DNA of 64,000 nt from NCBI RefSeq assembly GCF_001571245.1, contig NZ_BCTK01000014.1, positions 264,614 to 328,613 of the forward strand, given 5' to 3'. The position numbers and the translations under genes were made by a program. The notes beneath the pieces were generated by a model. The model searched no databases. It saw only the letters and a program-made list of their open reading frames with translations, and had not been told where the DNA came from. Shown piece after piece: positions 40,480 through 50,630 of this stretch (positions are counted from its first letter, which is position 1; each line of letters starts with the position of its first letter). This DNA comes from Achromobacter piechaudii NBRC 102461. Lineage in GTDB: Bacteria > Pseudomonadota > Gammaproteobacteria > Burkholderiales > Burkholderiaceae_B.

Positions 40480-41037
40480 ATGCAACTGACCCTACGCAAA
40501 TTGGCGCCCGCCCTGGTTGTCGTGACGTTGGCGCTGGCGGGTTGCAAGACCGCCCCGACGAAAACGTCCGGCGCCGCGGCCACGCCCGAAGCCGGCCAGC
40601 AATCGTCCAAGCCGGCCACCGCATCCTCGGTGGACTTCTACCTCGCGCAACAACAGCCCGGCCCCGGCCTGCGCGAAATCGCACTGCCCGATGGCAAGCT
40701 CTACATGCAGGAAGTGCCCGTGCTGACGCGCGCCGACCTGACCGACGCCGCCGCATTGGTTGACCGCCAAGGTCAGAACTTCGTGGGCCTGCGCTTTTCC
40801 GAAGCCGGCGCTCGCAAGCTGACCGAAGTCAGCACCAAGAACGTCGGCAACCGCCTGGCTCTGGTGATCGATCAGGAACTGGTCGCCGCGCCCAGCATCG
40901 CCGAACCGCTGAACCGTGGCGTGCTGGCCTTTGGCGTGGCCTCGGCACAAGCCGCGTCTGAAATCGCCGCCAAGATCCGTGGCGATGCCCCGCCCACACC
41001 GGCAGCCGGTGGCATGCCCGCCGCGCCCAAGCCCTGA
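40480..41037 (+). CDS. lipoprotein with SecDF P1 head-like domain
   Basis: This is a 185-residue protein with a lipoprotein signal ending in the lipobox LALAGC (Cys at about 22). A low-complexity linker precedes a compact domain (about 65-165): VGLRFSEAGARKLTEVSTKNVGNRLALVIDQELVAAPSI, very like the P1 head subdomain of SecD. It is stand-alone here, with no SecD membrane part. The P1 head suggests binding of a translocating substrate or a structural role in the periplasm, inferred only. A good AAGGA RBS precedes the ATG. Confidence 0.85.
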   Translation: MQLTLRKLAPALVVVTLALAGCKTAPTKTSGAAATPEAGQQSSKPATASSVDFYLAQQQPGPGLREIALPDGKLYMQEVPVLTRADLTDAAALVDRQGQNFVGLRFSEAGARKLTEVSTKNVGNRLALVIDQELVAAPSIAEPLNRGVLAFGVASAQAASEIAAKIRGDAPPTPAAGGMPAAPKP

Positions 41038-41080
41038 TCTTCCTGCGCATAAGCCAAGTCGCTTAATCGTCGGCTCAAAT

Positions 41081-41114
41081 AAAAATATCCGCACCGAAAG
41101 GTGCGGATATTTTT
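41081..41114. terminator. bidirectional intrinsic terminator
   Basis: A 15-bp stem (41081-41095 with 41100-41114) with a GAAA tetraloop has A-run and T-run flanks. It separates the SecDF-head lipoprotein gene from the convergent XRE regulator. Confidence 0.92.
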
Positions 41115-41167
41115 TTGTCTGAGCGGCGCGTAATCGGCGCTGCGGGCATCAAGATGCGGACGGAATA

Positions 41168-41617
41168 TCAGCCGATTTTTCGGCCGCGCGGCTTGACGGT
41201 ACGGCGTGCCTGCGCCGTTTCGATGAAGGTCTGCGTCAGTGCTTCAAGCATCGCGCGATCGTCTGGCGTCAGGCCGTCGAATTGCGATGGCGCGATGTTG
41301 GGAAACGGCCAGGGCGCTTGCGGACGGGGCCGTCGCGCCAGGCGTGGCATGGTCTCGGCGACCCCTGCCGCTGGCAGCGTATCCGACAGGTCGTAGCCCT
41401 CCATGGGAAGCTCCATGGGGCCTTTGCCGGTCTCTAGCCATTCCAGCTCAATCTTCAGAATCTGCGCAAGCTTACGGACGGATCGGCTGGAGTGCCGAAG
41501 CCCGCTTTCGTAACTGGCGATTGCACTTTGCGAGATTCGCGCAAGACGAGCGAGCGTCTTCTGCGTGTGACCACGCAGAAGACGGGCTTGCTTCAATCGG
41601 TCTGAAAATGTCTTCAC
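41168..41617 (-). CDS. XRE-family HTH regulator
   Basis: This is a 149-residue protein. The N-terminal Cro/CI-type HTH (about 1-65) reads FSDRLKQARLLRGHTQKTLARLARISQSAIASYESG. The C-terminal half is Pro/Arg-rich without a recognised domain, ending in a short helix (DRAMLEALTQTFIETA). It is divergent from the OmpR-like regulator at 41697 with 79 bases between starts, so it may control both. The target is unknown. Confidence 0.85.
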   Translation of the reverse strand: MKTFSDRLKQARLLRGHTQKTLARLARISQSAIASYESGLRHSSRSVRKLAQILKIELEWLETGKGPMELPMEGYDLSDTLPAAGVAETMPRLARRPRPQAPWPFPNIAPSQFDGLTPDDRAMLEALTQTFIETAQARRTVKPRGRKIG

Positions 41618-41696
41618 GCGTCGATTGAAGCTTGCTCAGGATTTACTTTGGTGGTTATAAGCATTACCTGGGTGATAGATTTGGAGGCGAATACAC

Positions 41697-42383
41697 ATGC
41701 ATGAACGAGGCAACGTGTTCGTCGTGCAACTTGATGAAATGACGAGCAATCATTTTGTTGCTGCCTTGCGAGATTTCCAATGGCAAGTCAGCGCGTGCGC
41801 TTCACCGGATGAACTTCTGGAACGGTTGCGCACCGATGATGTCGACGCGATGGTGTTGCGTGGGCAGGGGCCCGAGGTCCCCAAGCTGATTGCGGCCTTG
41901 CGTCGCGCGGCGCCAGACGCGGCGGTCGTGTGGCAATCGCAGGCAGCGTCGGCGCGTGAGCGGGTCGAGGCGCTGGAGGCGGGCGTGGACTTCTATAGTT
42001 CGGCCCGCATGGAACCCGAGGAATGGGACGCGCTGCTGCGCAATGTGCGGCGGCGGCTGCTGCCGCCTTCGACGGACGGCCCGGCATGGCGGCTGGACAA
42101 GCGGGTGCTGTCGGGGCCGGCCGGTGAGCGTCTGCCATTGACGATCACCGAACGAGACTTTTTTGTCCGATTGTTGAAGGCCCCTGGCCAATGTCTGCGG
42201 CGCGAGCGTTTCTTTCCGTGCAATCCCCGGGAGGGCGCGCGCCGTGTCGATGTGCTGGTATCGCGGCTGCGCACGAAGGCGCGCCGCTTCGATATTGAGC
42301 TGCCGGTGTTGGCCGTGCGCGGATGGGGGTACATCCTCTTGCAGCACGGCCACCCGCAGGAATCGCAAGAGCAGCAGGACTAA
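41697..42383 (+). CDS. OmpR-type winged-helix regulator with degenerate receiver
   Basis: This is a 228-residue protein. Residues 1-115 resemble a receiver fold ([61 protein letters not shown]) but the phospho-acceptor aspartate position is replaced (AMVLRG in place of LVLLD) and the acidic pair at the N-terminus is absent. Residues about 125-222 form an OmpR/PhoB winged helix ([40 protein letters not shown]). It has no partner kinase nearby. It should act without phosphorylation. Confidence 0.85.
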   Translation: MHERGNVFVVQLDEMTSNHFVAALRDFQWQVSACASPDELLERLRTDDVDAMVLRGQGPEVPKLIAALRRAAPDAAVVWQSQAASARERVEALEAGVDFYSSARMEPEEWDALLRNVRRRLLPPSTDGPAWRLDKRVLSGPAGERLPLTITERDFFVRLLKAPGQCLRRERFFPCNPREGARRVDVLVSRLRTKARRFDIELPVLAVRGWGYILLQHGHPQESQEQQD

Positions 42384-43516
42384 AGGACGACCAGGTTGTC
42401 CCGATGCATGAGTTCGGGTTCGGTCATGCTGCCCAGGATGCGAGCAATTTGCGAGGACGGCTGGCGCAGGATGCGCCGCGTGTCGACGGACGAATAGTTG
42501 ATCAGGCCGCGCGCGCATTCACGGCCTTCGCTGTCCACGCAGGCCACCACGTCGCCCCGGCCAAACTCGCCTTGCACGTCGGTCACGCCGATGGGCAACA
42601 GGCTCTTGCCTTCGCGCATCAGGGCTTGCACCGCGCCATCGTCCAGCACCACGCGGCCCCGTAGACGCAGGTGGTCGGCCAGCCATTGTTTGCGGGCGGA
42701 CCATACCGGCAGCACGGCGCGCAGTTCGCTGCCGATGCATTCGCCCTGGGCCAGGCGCGTCAGCACATTGCGTTCGTGGCCAGAGGCGATGATGGTGTGT
42801 GCGCCGCTGTGCGCCGCGCGTTTGGCCGCCAGCACCTTGGTCAGCATGCCGCCCGTGCCGATGCCGCTGCCCGCGCCGCCGGCCATGGCTTCCAGCGCCG
42901 GGTCGCCCGCTTGCGCGTGCGACATGAAGGTGGCGCCAGGGTTCTTGCGAGGATCGGAGTCATACAAACCGCGCTGATCGGTCAGGATGATCAGCGTGTC
43001 GGCTTCGATCAGATTGGTGACGAGCGCGCCCAGCGTGTCGTTGTCGCCCAGGCGGATTTCATCGGTGACGACCGTGTCGTTTTCGTTCACGATCGGCACC
43101 ACCCCCAGGCGCAGCAGCGCAAATAGCGTGCTGCGCGCGTTCAGGTAGCGGTGGCGGTCGGCCAGGTCTTCGTGGGTCAGCAGGATCTGCGCGGTGCGCA
43201 GGCCGTATTCCGCGAAGGCTGCTTCGTAGGCCTGGCACAGGCCCATCTGGCCCACGGCGGCCGCCGCTTGCAGCTCGTGCATGACGGAGGGGCGCTTGCG
43301 CCAGCCCAGGCGTGCCATGCCCTCGGCGATGGCGCCGCTGGAGACCAGCACGATCTGTTTGCCCTGCTTGTGCAAGGCGGCGATCTGCGAGGCCCAGTGC
43401 GCGACGGCCGCGCGGTCCAGGCCGCGGCCTTCGTTGGTGACCAGCGACGAGCCAACTTTGGCGACCAGGCGCTGGGCGTGGGTGACGACGGAAACGGCGG
43501 GTGTTTCAGCAGACAT
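42380..43516 (-). CDS. proB: glutamate 5-kinase
   Basis: This is a 378-residue enzyme for the first step of proline synthesis. The amino-acid kinase domain has [41 protein letters not shown] and [19 protein letters not shown]. The C-terminal PUA domain (about 285-370) contains [17 protein letters not shown]. It lies downstream of obgE on the same strand, 55 bases away. It converges with the winged-helix gene, overlapping by four bases. Confidence 0.96.
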   Translation of the reverse strand: MSAETPAVSVVTHAQRLVAKVGSSLVTNEGRGLDRAAVAHWASQIAALHKQGKQIVLVSSGAIAEGMARLGWRKRPSVMHELQAAAAVGQMGLCQAYEAAFAEYGLRTAQILLTHEDLADRHRYLNARSTLFALLRLGVVPIVNENDTVVTDEIRLGDNDTLGALVTNLIEADTLIILTDQRGLYDSDPRKNPGATFMSHAQAGDPALEAMAGGAGSGIGTGGMLTKVLAAKRAAHSGAHTIIASGHERNVLTRLAQGECIGSELRAVLPVWSARKQWLADHLRLRGRVVLDDGAVQALMREGKSLLPIGVTDVQGEFGRGDVVACVDSEGRECARGLINYSSVDTRRILRQPSSQIARILGSMTEPELMHRDNLVVL

Positions 43517-43571
43517 GGTAGGCGCCGGCTGCGGCGAAAAAAGACGTAATCGAAAGGACTGCGATTATGGC

Positions 43572-44783
<1,212 letters not shown>

Positions 44784-44804
44784 TTACTCGCCAATGACCT
44801 CAAA

Positions 44805-44839
44805 AACAAAAAAGCCCTGCCGCATGCGACAGGGCTTTT
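44805..44839 (-). terminator. intrinsic terminator after rpmA
   Basis: AAAAGCCCTG (44810-44819) and CAGGGCTTTT (44830-44839) form a stem that, read on the minus strand, ends in a T-run. It ends the rplU-rpmA transcript, so obgE either depends on read-through or has its own promoter. Confidence 0.85.
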
Positions 44840-44886
44840 GCCGTTCGAGAACGCGGCGAACCGCGTTGCTGACCGTGCTTGTCCGA

Positions 44887-45147
44887 TTACTCGGCAGCGA
44901 CGATCGAAACGGTCTGCTTGTTCAATGCGCCCTTGAAGCCGAATTGAACCTTGCCGTCGATCAGCGCGAACAGGGTGTGGTCCTTGCCCATGCCGACGTT
45001 CACGCCAGCGTGGAAGCGCGTACCGCGCTGACGCACGATGATCGAACCAGCGGGAATCAATTCGCCGCCGAATGCCTTGACGCCCAGACGCTTCGATTCT
45101 GAGTCGCGTCCGTTCCGCGTAGAGCCGCCGCCCTTTTTCTGTGCCAT
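44887..45147 (-). CDS. rpmA: 50S ribosomal protein L27
   Basis: This is an 86-residue protein starting [20 protein letters not shown], the flexible L27 N-terminus that reaches the peptidyl transferase centre. No N-terminal cleavage extension of the Firmicute type is present. It lies 34 bases behind rplU. Confidence 0.98.
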   Translation of the reverse strand: MAQKKGGGSTRNGRDSESKRLGVKAFGGELIPAGSIIVRQRGTRFHAGVNVGMGKDHTLFALIDGKVQFGFKGALNKQTVSIVAAE

Positions 45148-45181
45148 GTTTAGCTCCTGCTAAGTGGTACCGAGTCGCTTC

Positions 45182-45493
45182 TTAAGCCGTGATGGCTTCG
45201 ATGCGGATTTCGGTGTAGTTCTGACGGTGGCCCTGACGCTTCTGATAGTGCTTGCGACGGCGCATCTTGAAGATCTTGACCTTGTCGTGGCGGCCTTGCG
45301 CAAGAACCGTTGCCTTGACCACGGCGCCGGAGACGAGGGGCGTGCCAACTTTCAGTTGGTCGCCTTCGCCCACGGACAGCACTTGGTCCAGGGTGATTTC
45401 TTGCCCAATGTCTGCCGGTATCTGTTCTATCTTGAGTTTTTCGCCAGCGGCAACGCGATACTGCTTGCCACCGGTTTTTACGACCGCGTACAT
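45182..45493 (-). CDS. rplU: 50S ribosomal protein L21
   Basis: This is a 103-residue protein starting [14 protein letters not shown], with the RNA-binding C-terminal block [20 protein letters not shown]. It is the first gene of the rplU-rpmA pair and has an unusually long leader (see the separate entry). Confidence 0.98.
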   Translation of the reverse strand: MYAVVKTGGKQYRVAAGEKLKIEQIPADIGQEITLDQVLSVGEGDQLKVGTPLVSGAVVKATVLAQGRHDKVKIFKMRRRKHYQKRQGHRQNYTEIRIEAITA

Positions 45494-45768
45494 GGGGTGT
45501 TCCTTAAATAGGTAAATGGGTTCATTCGCGCGGCCCGCCCTGCTGGGCGGGGTGCCACTTTGGAAAGATCGGTTTCCCGACTGGCTGTTTTTCCTTTCAT
45601 GCCGCGCTGGCATTTGCATGCAGCGGGCCAAAAGCAAGAACGCCTCCGAGCTCTATACCGATGAACTTCAGGTAGAAAGCCAACCAAAGGGTTTACGCGA
45701 ACAACCGACGTAATTCGGGCATTGCTGACCGAATCCGCAATATTAGCGCGTGACTTTTCAAAAGTCAA
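45494..45768 (-). promoter_or_regulatory. rplU promoter and long 5' leader
   Basis: TTGACT (45768-45763) and TAATAT (45745-45740) are separated by 17 bp on the minus strand, a near-consensus sigma70 promoter. The predicted start near 45733 leaves about 240 nt before the rplU ATG. The leader holds a strong CCCGCCC-loop-GGGCGGG hairpin (around 45535-45553) near its 3' end and no evident ORF. Confidence 0.75.
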
Positions 45769-45810
45769 AAACCTGTTGTGGGCTAAGGGCTTAGGTGTGG
45801 CGCGGGGGCT

Positions 45811-46569
45811 TCACGCAGGCGCCACCACCCGCTGGGCGACGTGGCGCGCCACCTGGCGGATGCCTTCCATGACCTCGCGCCGGTGGGCGTCGTCCAGCCG
45901 GTCGGTCGGGATCGACGTGCTGACCGCGACGCGCTTGCCCAGCGCGGTCACGCCCACATAGGCCGCGTAGCAGACCAGCCCGGTCGCCAATTCCTCTTGA
46001 TCGTGGCCCAGGCCCGTCTGGCGGACTTGGTCCAGTTCGCGGTCCAGCGCTGCGCGCGTGGTCAGCGTGCGGTCGGTTACGCGGGGCAGGGGGTCGGGCA
46101 CGCATGCGCTGAGTGCGTCGGGCTCCAGGCTGGCCAGCAGCACCTTGCCTAACGCGCAGGCGTGCGCGGGCAGGCGCATACCCAGTTCGGACACCAGCCG
46201 CACCGGCCGACGCGCGTCTTCGCGGGCGATGTAGACCACGTCGAAACCATCCAGCGCGGCCAGTTGCACGACCTCGTTGCAGCGGGCGACGAAGGCGCCG
46301 GCGGCTTCGTGGAACGCGGCTTGCAGCCCGTCGTGGCGCAGGTAGGCAAAGCCCAGCGACATCAGCTCGATCCCGATCAGGTAGCCGCCGTCCTTGCGTT
46401 CGACCCAGCGGCGCTGCTCCAGGCAGTCCAGCAGCAGGTACAGGGTGCTTTTTGCCAATTGGCAGGCTTGCGCCAGTTCGGCCGCCTTGACCGGGGTGCG
46501 GCGGCTGGCCAGCACGCGCAGGATGTCGTGGGTACGGCGGATGGCGGGCACATCGTAGTCGGCGCTCAT
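45811..46569 (-). CDS. IclR-family transcriptional regulator
   Basis: This is a 252-residue regulator from the ATG at 46569. The N-terminal winged HTH (about 1-70) includes IRRTHDILRVLAS and LAQACQLAKSTLYLLLDCLEQRRWV. The C-terminal IclR effector domain (about 85-245) contains LAALDGFDVVYIARED, LPAHACALGKVLLA and GVTALGKRVAVSTSIP. An upstream in-frame start at 46599 would place the operator palindrome inside the coding region and is disfavoured. It is divergent from the FAH gene, which it probably controls. Confidence 0.93.
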   Translation of the reverse strand: MSADYDVPAIRRTHDILRVLASRRTPVKAAELAQACQLAKSTLYLLLDCLEQRRWVERKDGGYLIGIELMSLGFAYLRHDGLQAAFHEAAGAFVARCNEVVQLAALDGFDVVYIAREDARRPVRLVSELGMRLPAHACALGKVLLASLEPDALSACVPDPLPRVTDRTLTTRAALDRELDQVRQTGLGHDQEELATGLVCYAAYVGVTALGKRVAVSTSIPTDRLDDAHRREVMEGIRQVARHVAQRVVAPA

Positions 46570-46578
46570 GGCTTCTCT

Positions 46579-46594
46579 GTCCAACCTGTTGGAC
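46579..46594. promoter_or_regulatory. IclR operator palindrome
   Basis: GTCCAACCTGTTGGAC has perfect 7-bp arms around a 2-bp centre. A further half-site GTTGGAC lies at 46608-46614, overlapping the -35 box of the FAH promoter. It sits between the divergent starts. Confidence 0.65.
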
Positions 46595-46608
46595 TGCAAT
46601 TCAGAATG

Positions 46609-46638
46609 TTGGACATGATACTCACCTTCTTCTAGACT
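46609..46638 (+). promoter_or_regulatory. putative promoter of the FAH-family gene
   Basis: TTGGAC (46609-46614) and TAGACT (46633-46638) are separated by 18 bp and lie 51 bases upstream of the ATG at 46689. The overlapping TTGGAC half-site suggests control by the IclR protein. Confidence 0.45.
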
Positions 46639-46688
46639 CGTTGCACCTAATCGACATGCCGCCCAGACGGCATAAAGCGTGGAGACTC

Positions 46689-47849
46689 ATGAACCAAGAC
46701 AACTCATTGCCTGTAGACCTGGACAACGCCTTGCTGGTGGGCCGCGTATGGCGGCCGGCGCCGGTGGACGGACCCAGCGTCGTCGTGGTGCGCAACGGCG
46801 AGGTCTTTGACATCAGCGCCGTGGCGCCCACCGTTGCCGACCTGCTGGATCGTCCCGACCGCGTCGTGCTGGCCAAGGGCGCGGCCGGCGAATCTTTGGG
46901 CGACGTGCGCGCCCTGGTGGCCGCGACGATTCAAGGGCAGGACGGACCACGGCTGCTCGCCCCTTGCGATCTTCAGCCGATCAAGGCGGCCGGCGTCACG
47001 TTCGCCATCAGCCTGTTGGAACGGCTGATCGAGGAAGAGGCGGGCGGCGACGCCAGCCGCGCCGACGAAATCCGTGTGCGCATGCAGGCGTTGATCGGCT
47101 CGGACCTATCGCGCTTGCGGCCGGGTTCGGCCGAGGCGATCAAGCTGAAAGCCGAAATGATGGAGCGCGGCCAGTGGTCGCAGTACCTGGAAGTGGGCAT
47201 CGGCCCCGATGCCGAGATCTTCTCGAAGACGCCCGCGATGGCCTCGGTTGGAACCGGCGCGCAGATCGGCGTGCTGCCCGAATCGCAATGGAACAACCCC
47301 GAACCCGAGATCGTGCTGGCCGTGGACAGCCGGGGCGAGATCGTGGGCGCCACGCTGGGCAACGACGTCAACCTGCGCGACATCGAAGGCCGCAGCGCCT
47401 TGCTGCTGACCAAGGCCAAGGACAACAACGGCTCCTGCGCCATCGGCCCCTTCATCCGCCTGTTCGATGGCGATTTCGACCTGGACAGCGTGCGCCAGGC
47501 CGACGTGTCCTTGCGCATCGACGGCACCGATGGCTTCCATCTGGACGGCGTGAGCCACATGCGCGAGATCAGTCGCGATCCCCAGGATCTGGTGCGCCAG
47601 GCGTTTGGCGCGCATCACCAATACCCCGACGGTTTCATGCTGTTCCTGGGCACGATGTTCTCGCCCAGCCAGGACCGCAAGGGTCCTGGCACCGGCTTTA
47701 CCCATAAGCTGGGCGATCGCGTAGAGATCGCATCGGAACGCCTCGGCGCCCTGGTCAACGAGGTGCGGCTGTCCACCGAGATTGCGCCGTGGACCTTCGG
47801 CGTGCGGGCCTTGTACGCCAACCTGGCCAAGCGCGGTCTGGTTCGATAG
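46689..47849 (+). CDS. fumarylacetoacetate hydrolase-family protein
   Basis: This is a 386-residue protein. The FAH-fold C-terminal part carries the metal-site residues in NNPEPEIVLAVDS and LGNDVNLRDIEGR, with KAKDNNGSCAIGPFI typical of the subgroup that includes sugar-acid dehydratases and 2-keto-3-deoxy acid enzymes. The N-terminal 100 residues are an extra domain. The ATG at 46689 has a GGAGA RBS. Divergence from an IclR regulator suggests a catabolic role; the substrate is unknown. Confidence 0.88.
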   Translation: MNQDNSLPVDLDNALLVGRVWRPAPVDGPSVVVVRNGEVFDISAVAPTVADLLDRPDRVVLAKGAAGESLGDVRALVAATIQGQDGPRLLAPCDLQPIKAAGVTFAISLLERLIEEEAGGDASRADEIRVRMQALIGSDLSRLRPGSAEAIKLKAEMMERGQWSQYLEVGIGPDAEIFSKTPAMASVGTGAQIGVLPESQWNNPEPEIVLAVDSRGEIVGATLGNDVNLRDIEGRSALLLTKAKDNNGSCAIGPFIRLFDGDFDLDSVRQADVSLRIDGTDGFHLDGVSHMREISRDPQDLVRQAFGAHHQYPDGFMLFLGTMFSPSQDRKGPGTGFTHKLGDRVEIASERLGALVNEVRLSTEIAPWTFGVRALYANLAKRGLVR

Positions 47850-47877
47850 GGGCGGCGTCGGGCGCATCCTGCACTGA

Positions 47878-47907
47878 CAGCGGGGCGGCAAGCGGGCCGC
47901 CCCGCTG
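47878..47907 (+). terminator. GC-rich hairpin after the FAH gene
   Basis: CAGCGGGGCGGC (47878-47889) pairs with GCCGCCCCGCTG (47896-47907) around a 6-nt loop. No T-run follows, so it is a probable terminator by position only. Confidence 0.5.
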
Positions 47908-48007
47908 CCGTCACACCCCGTATAATCGCTGGTCGAATCCCCCGCCATTCCTGGCGGCCCAGCGGTAAGAGCCCCCCTCGCGGCTCGTTTCACTTGTCGG
48001 ATACGTC

Positions 48008-48973
48008 TTGAATCTCCCCGCGCTTATTGCCCCCATTGCTGACGATATGAAGGCTGTCGACGCGGTCATCCGCGAACGGCTGAATTCGGACGTGGTCCTG
48101 ATCCGCACAATTGGCGACTACATCATCGGCGCGGGCGGCAAGCGCATGCGTCCGGCGATGGTGCTGATGGTGGCGCGCGCGCTGGGCTACGAAGGCACCC
48201 ATCACCAACTGCTGGCCGCCGTGGTGGAATTCATCCACACGGCAACCTTGCTGCACGACGACGTGGTCGACGAATCCGACCTGCGCCGTGGCCGCGAAAC
48301 CGCCAACGCCGTATTCGGCAACGCCGCCAGCGTGCTGGTAGGCGACTACCTGTATTCGCGTTCGTTCGAAATGATGGTCGAAGCCGACTCGATGCGCATC
48401 ATGAGCATCCTGTCCGAAGCCACCACCGTCATCGCCGAAGGCGAGGTGCTCCAGCTTCTGAACGTGCACGACCCCGACGTCTCGCAGGACCGCTACCTGC
48501 AAGTCGTGCGCTACAAAACCGCCAAGCTATTCGAAGCCGCTGCCCAGGTCGGCGCGGTGCTGGCCGGCGCAACGCCCGAACAGGAAGCCGCCGCCGCCGC
48601 TTATGGCCGCCACGTCGGCACCGCGTTCCAGTTGGTCGACGACGTGCTCGACTACAGCGGCGACGCCGCCGCCTTGGGCAAGAACGTGGGCGACGACCTG
48701 CGTGAAGGCAAGCCTACGCTGCCGCTGATCCGTGTGATGGAAGTGGGCACGCCGCAGCAACAACAACTGATCCGCGACGCCATCAAGACGGGCGACGCCG
48801 ATTTCGCCGCCGTGGCCGCGGCGATCCAGGCCACCGATGCACTGGAACACGCCCGTCTGGCCGCCGTGGCCGAGGCGGATCGGGCGCGCGAAGCCCTGTC
48901 GATCTACCCCGTTTCGCCTTTTCTGAATTCTCTGCTAGAATTCTGCGCTTTCGCGGTGAATAGAGATCGCTGA
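48008..48973 (+). CDS. ispB: octaprenyl diphosphate synthase
   Basis: This is a 321-residue trans-prenyltransferase making the ubiquinone side chain. The two aspartate-rich motifs are LLHDDVVDESD and QLVDDVLDYSG, with GGKRMRP and KTAKLFEAA binding the diphosphates. The likely start is TTG at 48008 (leader MNLPALIAPIADDMKAVD), which matches relatives. The first ATG in frame is 48050 and would remove 14 residues. Confidence 0.95.
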   Translation: MNLPALIAPIADDMKAVDAVIRERLNSDVVLIRTIGDYIIGAGGKRMRPAMVLMVARALGYEGTHHQLLAAVVEFIHTATLLHDDVVDESDLRRGRETANAVFGNAASVLVGDYLYSRSFEMMVEADSMRIMSILSEATTVIAEGEVLQLLNVHDPDVSQDRYLQVVRYKTAKLFEAAAQVGAVLAGATPEQEAAAAAYGRHVGTAFQLVDDVLDYSGDAAALGKNVGDDLREGKPTLPLIRVMEVGTPQQQQLIRDAIKTGDADFAAVAAAIQATDALEHARLAAVAEADRAREALSIYPVSPFLNSLLEFCAFAVNRDR

Positions 48974-49250
48974 AGCCGAAATCCAAGACGGCGCTGAAGT
49001 TGGCGCGGATGGTGACGCTGATTGAAGTAGACGAAAGTCTGGTGGACGAAAGTCTGATTTTCAAAAAAGCGGAATATAGGTTCTAATAGCGGTCGCTGTT
49101 GAGGCCGTGATGATTGAAGCGAAGGCGGAAACGCTATTGCAGCAGTTGTCAGATCTCAGGCCCGCAGCGGAAAGCAGTAAAAAAAGCAGTAGCAAGAACT
49201 TGGTAGCACTGAGCGCCGCTAAGTTGGTAGTACGAGTTGTCAAACTCATT
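48974..49250. other. gap between ispB and tRNA-Pro with a short direct repeat
   Basis: No gene is supported. GACGAAAGTCTG occurs twice with a 15-base period (49030-49041 and 49045-49056). Two similar stretches with TTGGTAG sit near 49200 and 49233. The tRNA promoter must lie here but no confident -35/-10 pair was identified. Confidence 0.5.
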
Positions 49251-49618
<368 letters not shown>

Positions 49619-49638
49619 CGCCAGTCCTATCTTGCCGA

Positions 49639-49700
49639 ATTACACGGATTCGGGTAATGTCGCCCTGAATTACACAAAATCGTGTAACACGGAACCGTGT
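49639..49700. promoter_or_regulatory. three operator-like inverted repeats between repressor and parA
   Basis: Three dyads share the half-site family TTACAC/CGTGT: an imperfect one at 49639-49658 (ATTAC...GTAAT), TTACAC-N6-GTGTAA at 49670-49687, and ACACGG-AA-CCGTGT at 49687-49700. Centres are about 30 and 15 bp apart, i.e. near-integral helix turns, which suits cooperative binding. Confidence 0.6.
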
Positions 49701-49775
49701 TTTTTCTAACGATAACCGCCCTTGAACGGGTATGCAACTGGGCCGAACGGCCTACCGCCGAAAAAGAGGAACGCC

Positions 49776-50627
49776 ATGCCACACGCGATCGCTGTCGCGT
49801 CCACCAAAGGTGGAGTCACGAAGACCACGACCTGCGCAAATCTCGCAGGAATATTTGCCGACTTCGGCATGCGGGTCTTGCTGATAGACGCTGATGAACA
49901 GAACAGCCTGACGAAGTACTACCCCATTAAACATCGCGCGGAGCACGGGCTGACACGCGTCATCACCCGGGGCGGCCTCGTCACCGAAGACTGCATAAGC
50001 CAGACCGCGATTCCTGGGATTGACATCATTTGCTCGGATGCTGTCGCGGGCAATCTTCAAACGTGGCTCAAGGATCGAGAAGATCGTCTGCTGATAATGC
50101 GCCGGGCAGTGAGGCGCTCAGCGGCCGTCGAGAAATACCACGGGATCATCATTGACACGCAGGGTGCTGCCGGCGAGCTACAGAAGACGGCGGCGATGGC
50201 GGCGGACGTGATCTTATCTCCCATCAAGCCGGACGTTTTATCTGCGGCTGAATTTGCCGACGGCACGCTGCGCATGATGGAGTCTCTGAACAGTCTTTCG
50301 GACTTCGGCTCGGACTTTCGCAGCGGGGACCTGTACGTCGTTATCAGCGCCCTGGAACGCAACAACAATGCCCGCCAAGTCGCGGATCAGATCCGCCGGA
50401 GCTTTCTTGGCCATCGGCAGGTGAAAGGGATTCTGGAGACTGTCATACCGCACGCCGCAGCCTATACCGCTGCCGCAACAGCACGTGTCCCAGTTCACCA
50501 ATACGACCGTCGCAGGGGTGACAAGTCCCCCTGGGACGTCATGCACCGCCTGGCGTGGGAACTCTTCCCCGCGCTGAACGGCATTTATGTGGACGGTCAG
50601 GGCCAGGCCGGTGAGGCGGAGGCTTGA
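49776..50627 (+). CDS. parA: ParA-family partition ATPase
   Basis: This is a 283-residue deviant Walker-type ATPase. The P-loop is ASTKGGVTKTTTCANLA, with the signature lysine in KGGVTKTT. Walker A' is LLIDADEQN, and the Walker B segment is IIIDTQGAAGEL. No N-terminal HTH precedes it, so it is the short Soj type. It probably works with the ParB at 51250 to retain the excised element. The ATG at 49776 has a strong AGAGGA RBS, and the TTG/ATG upstream (49722) is unlikely. Confidence 0.93.
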   Translation: MPHAIAVASTKGGVTKTTTCANLAGIFADFGMRVLLIDADEQNSLTKYYPIKHRAEHGLTRVITRGGLVTEDCISQTAIPGIDIICSDAVAGNLQTWLKDREDRLLIMRRAVRRSAAVEKYHGIIIDTQGAAGELQKTAAMAADVILSPIKPDVLSAAEFADGTLRMMESLNSLSDFGSDFRSGDLYVVISALERNNNARQVADQIRRSFLGHRQVKGILETVIPHAAAYTAAATARVPVHQYDRRRGDKSPWDVMHRLAWELFPALNGIYVDGQGQAGEAEA

Positions 50628-50630
50628 TCG

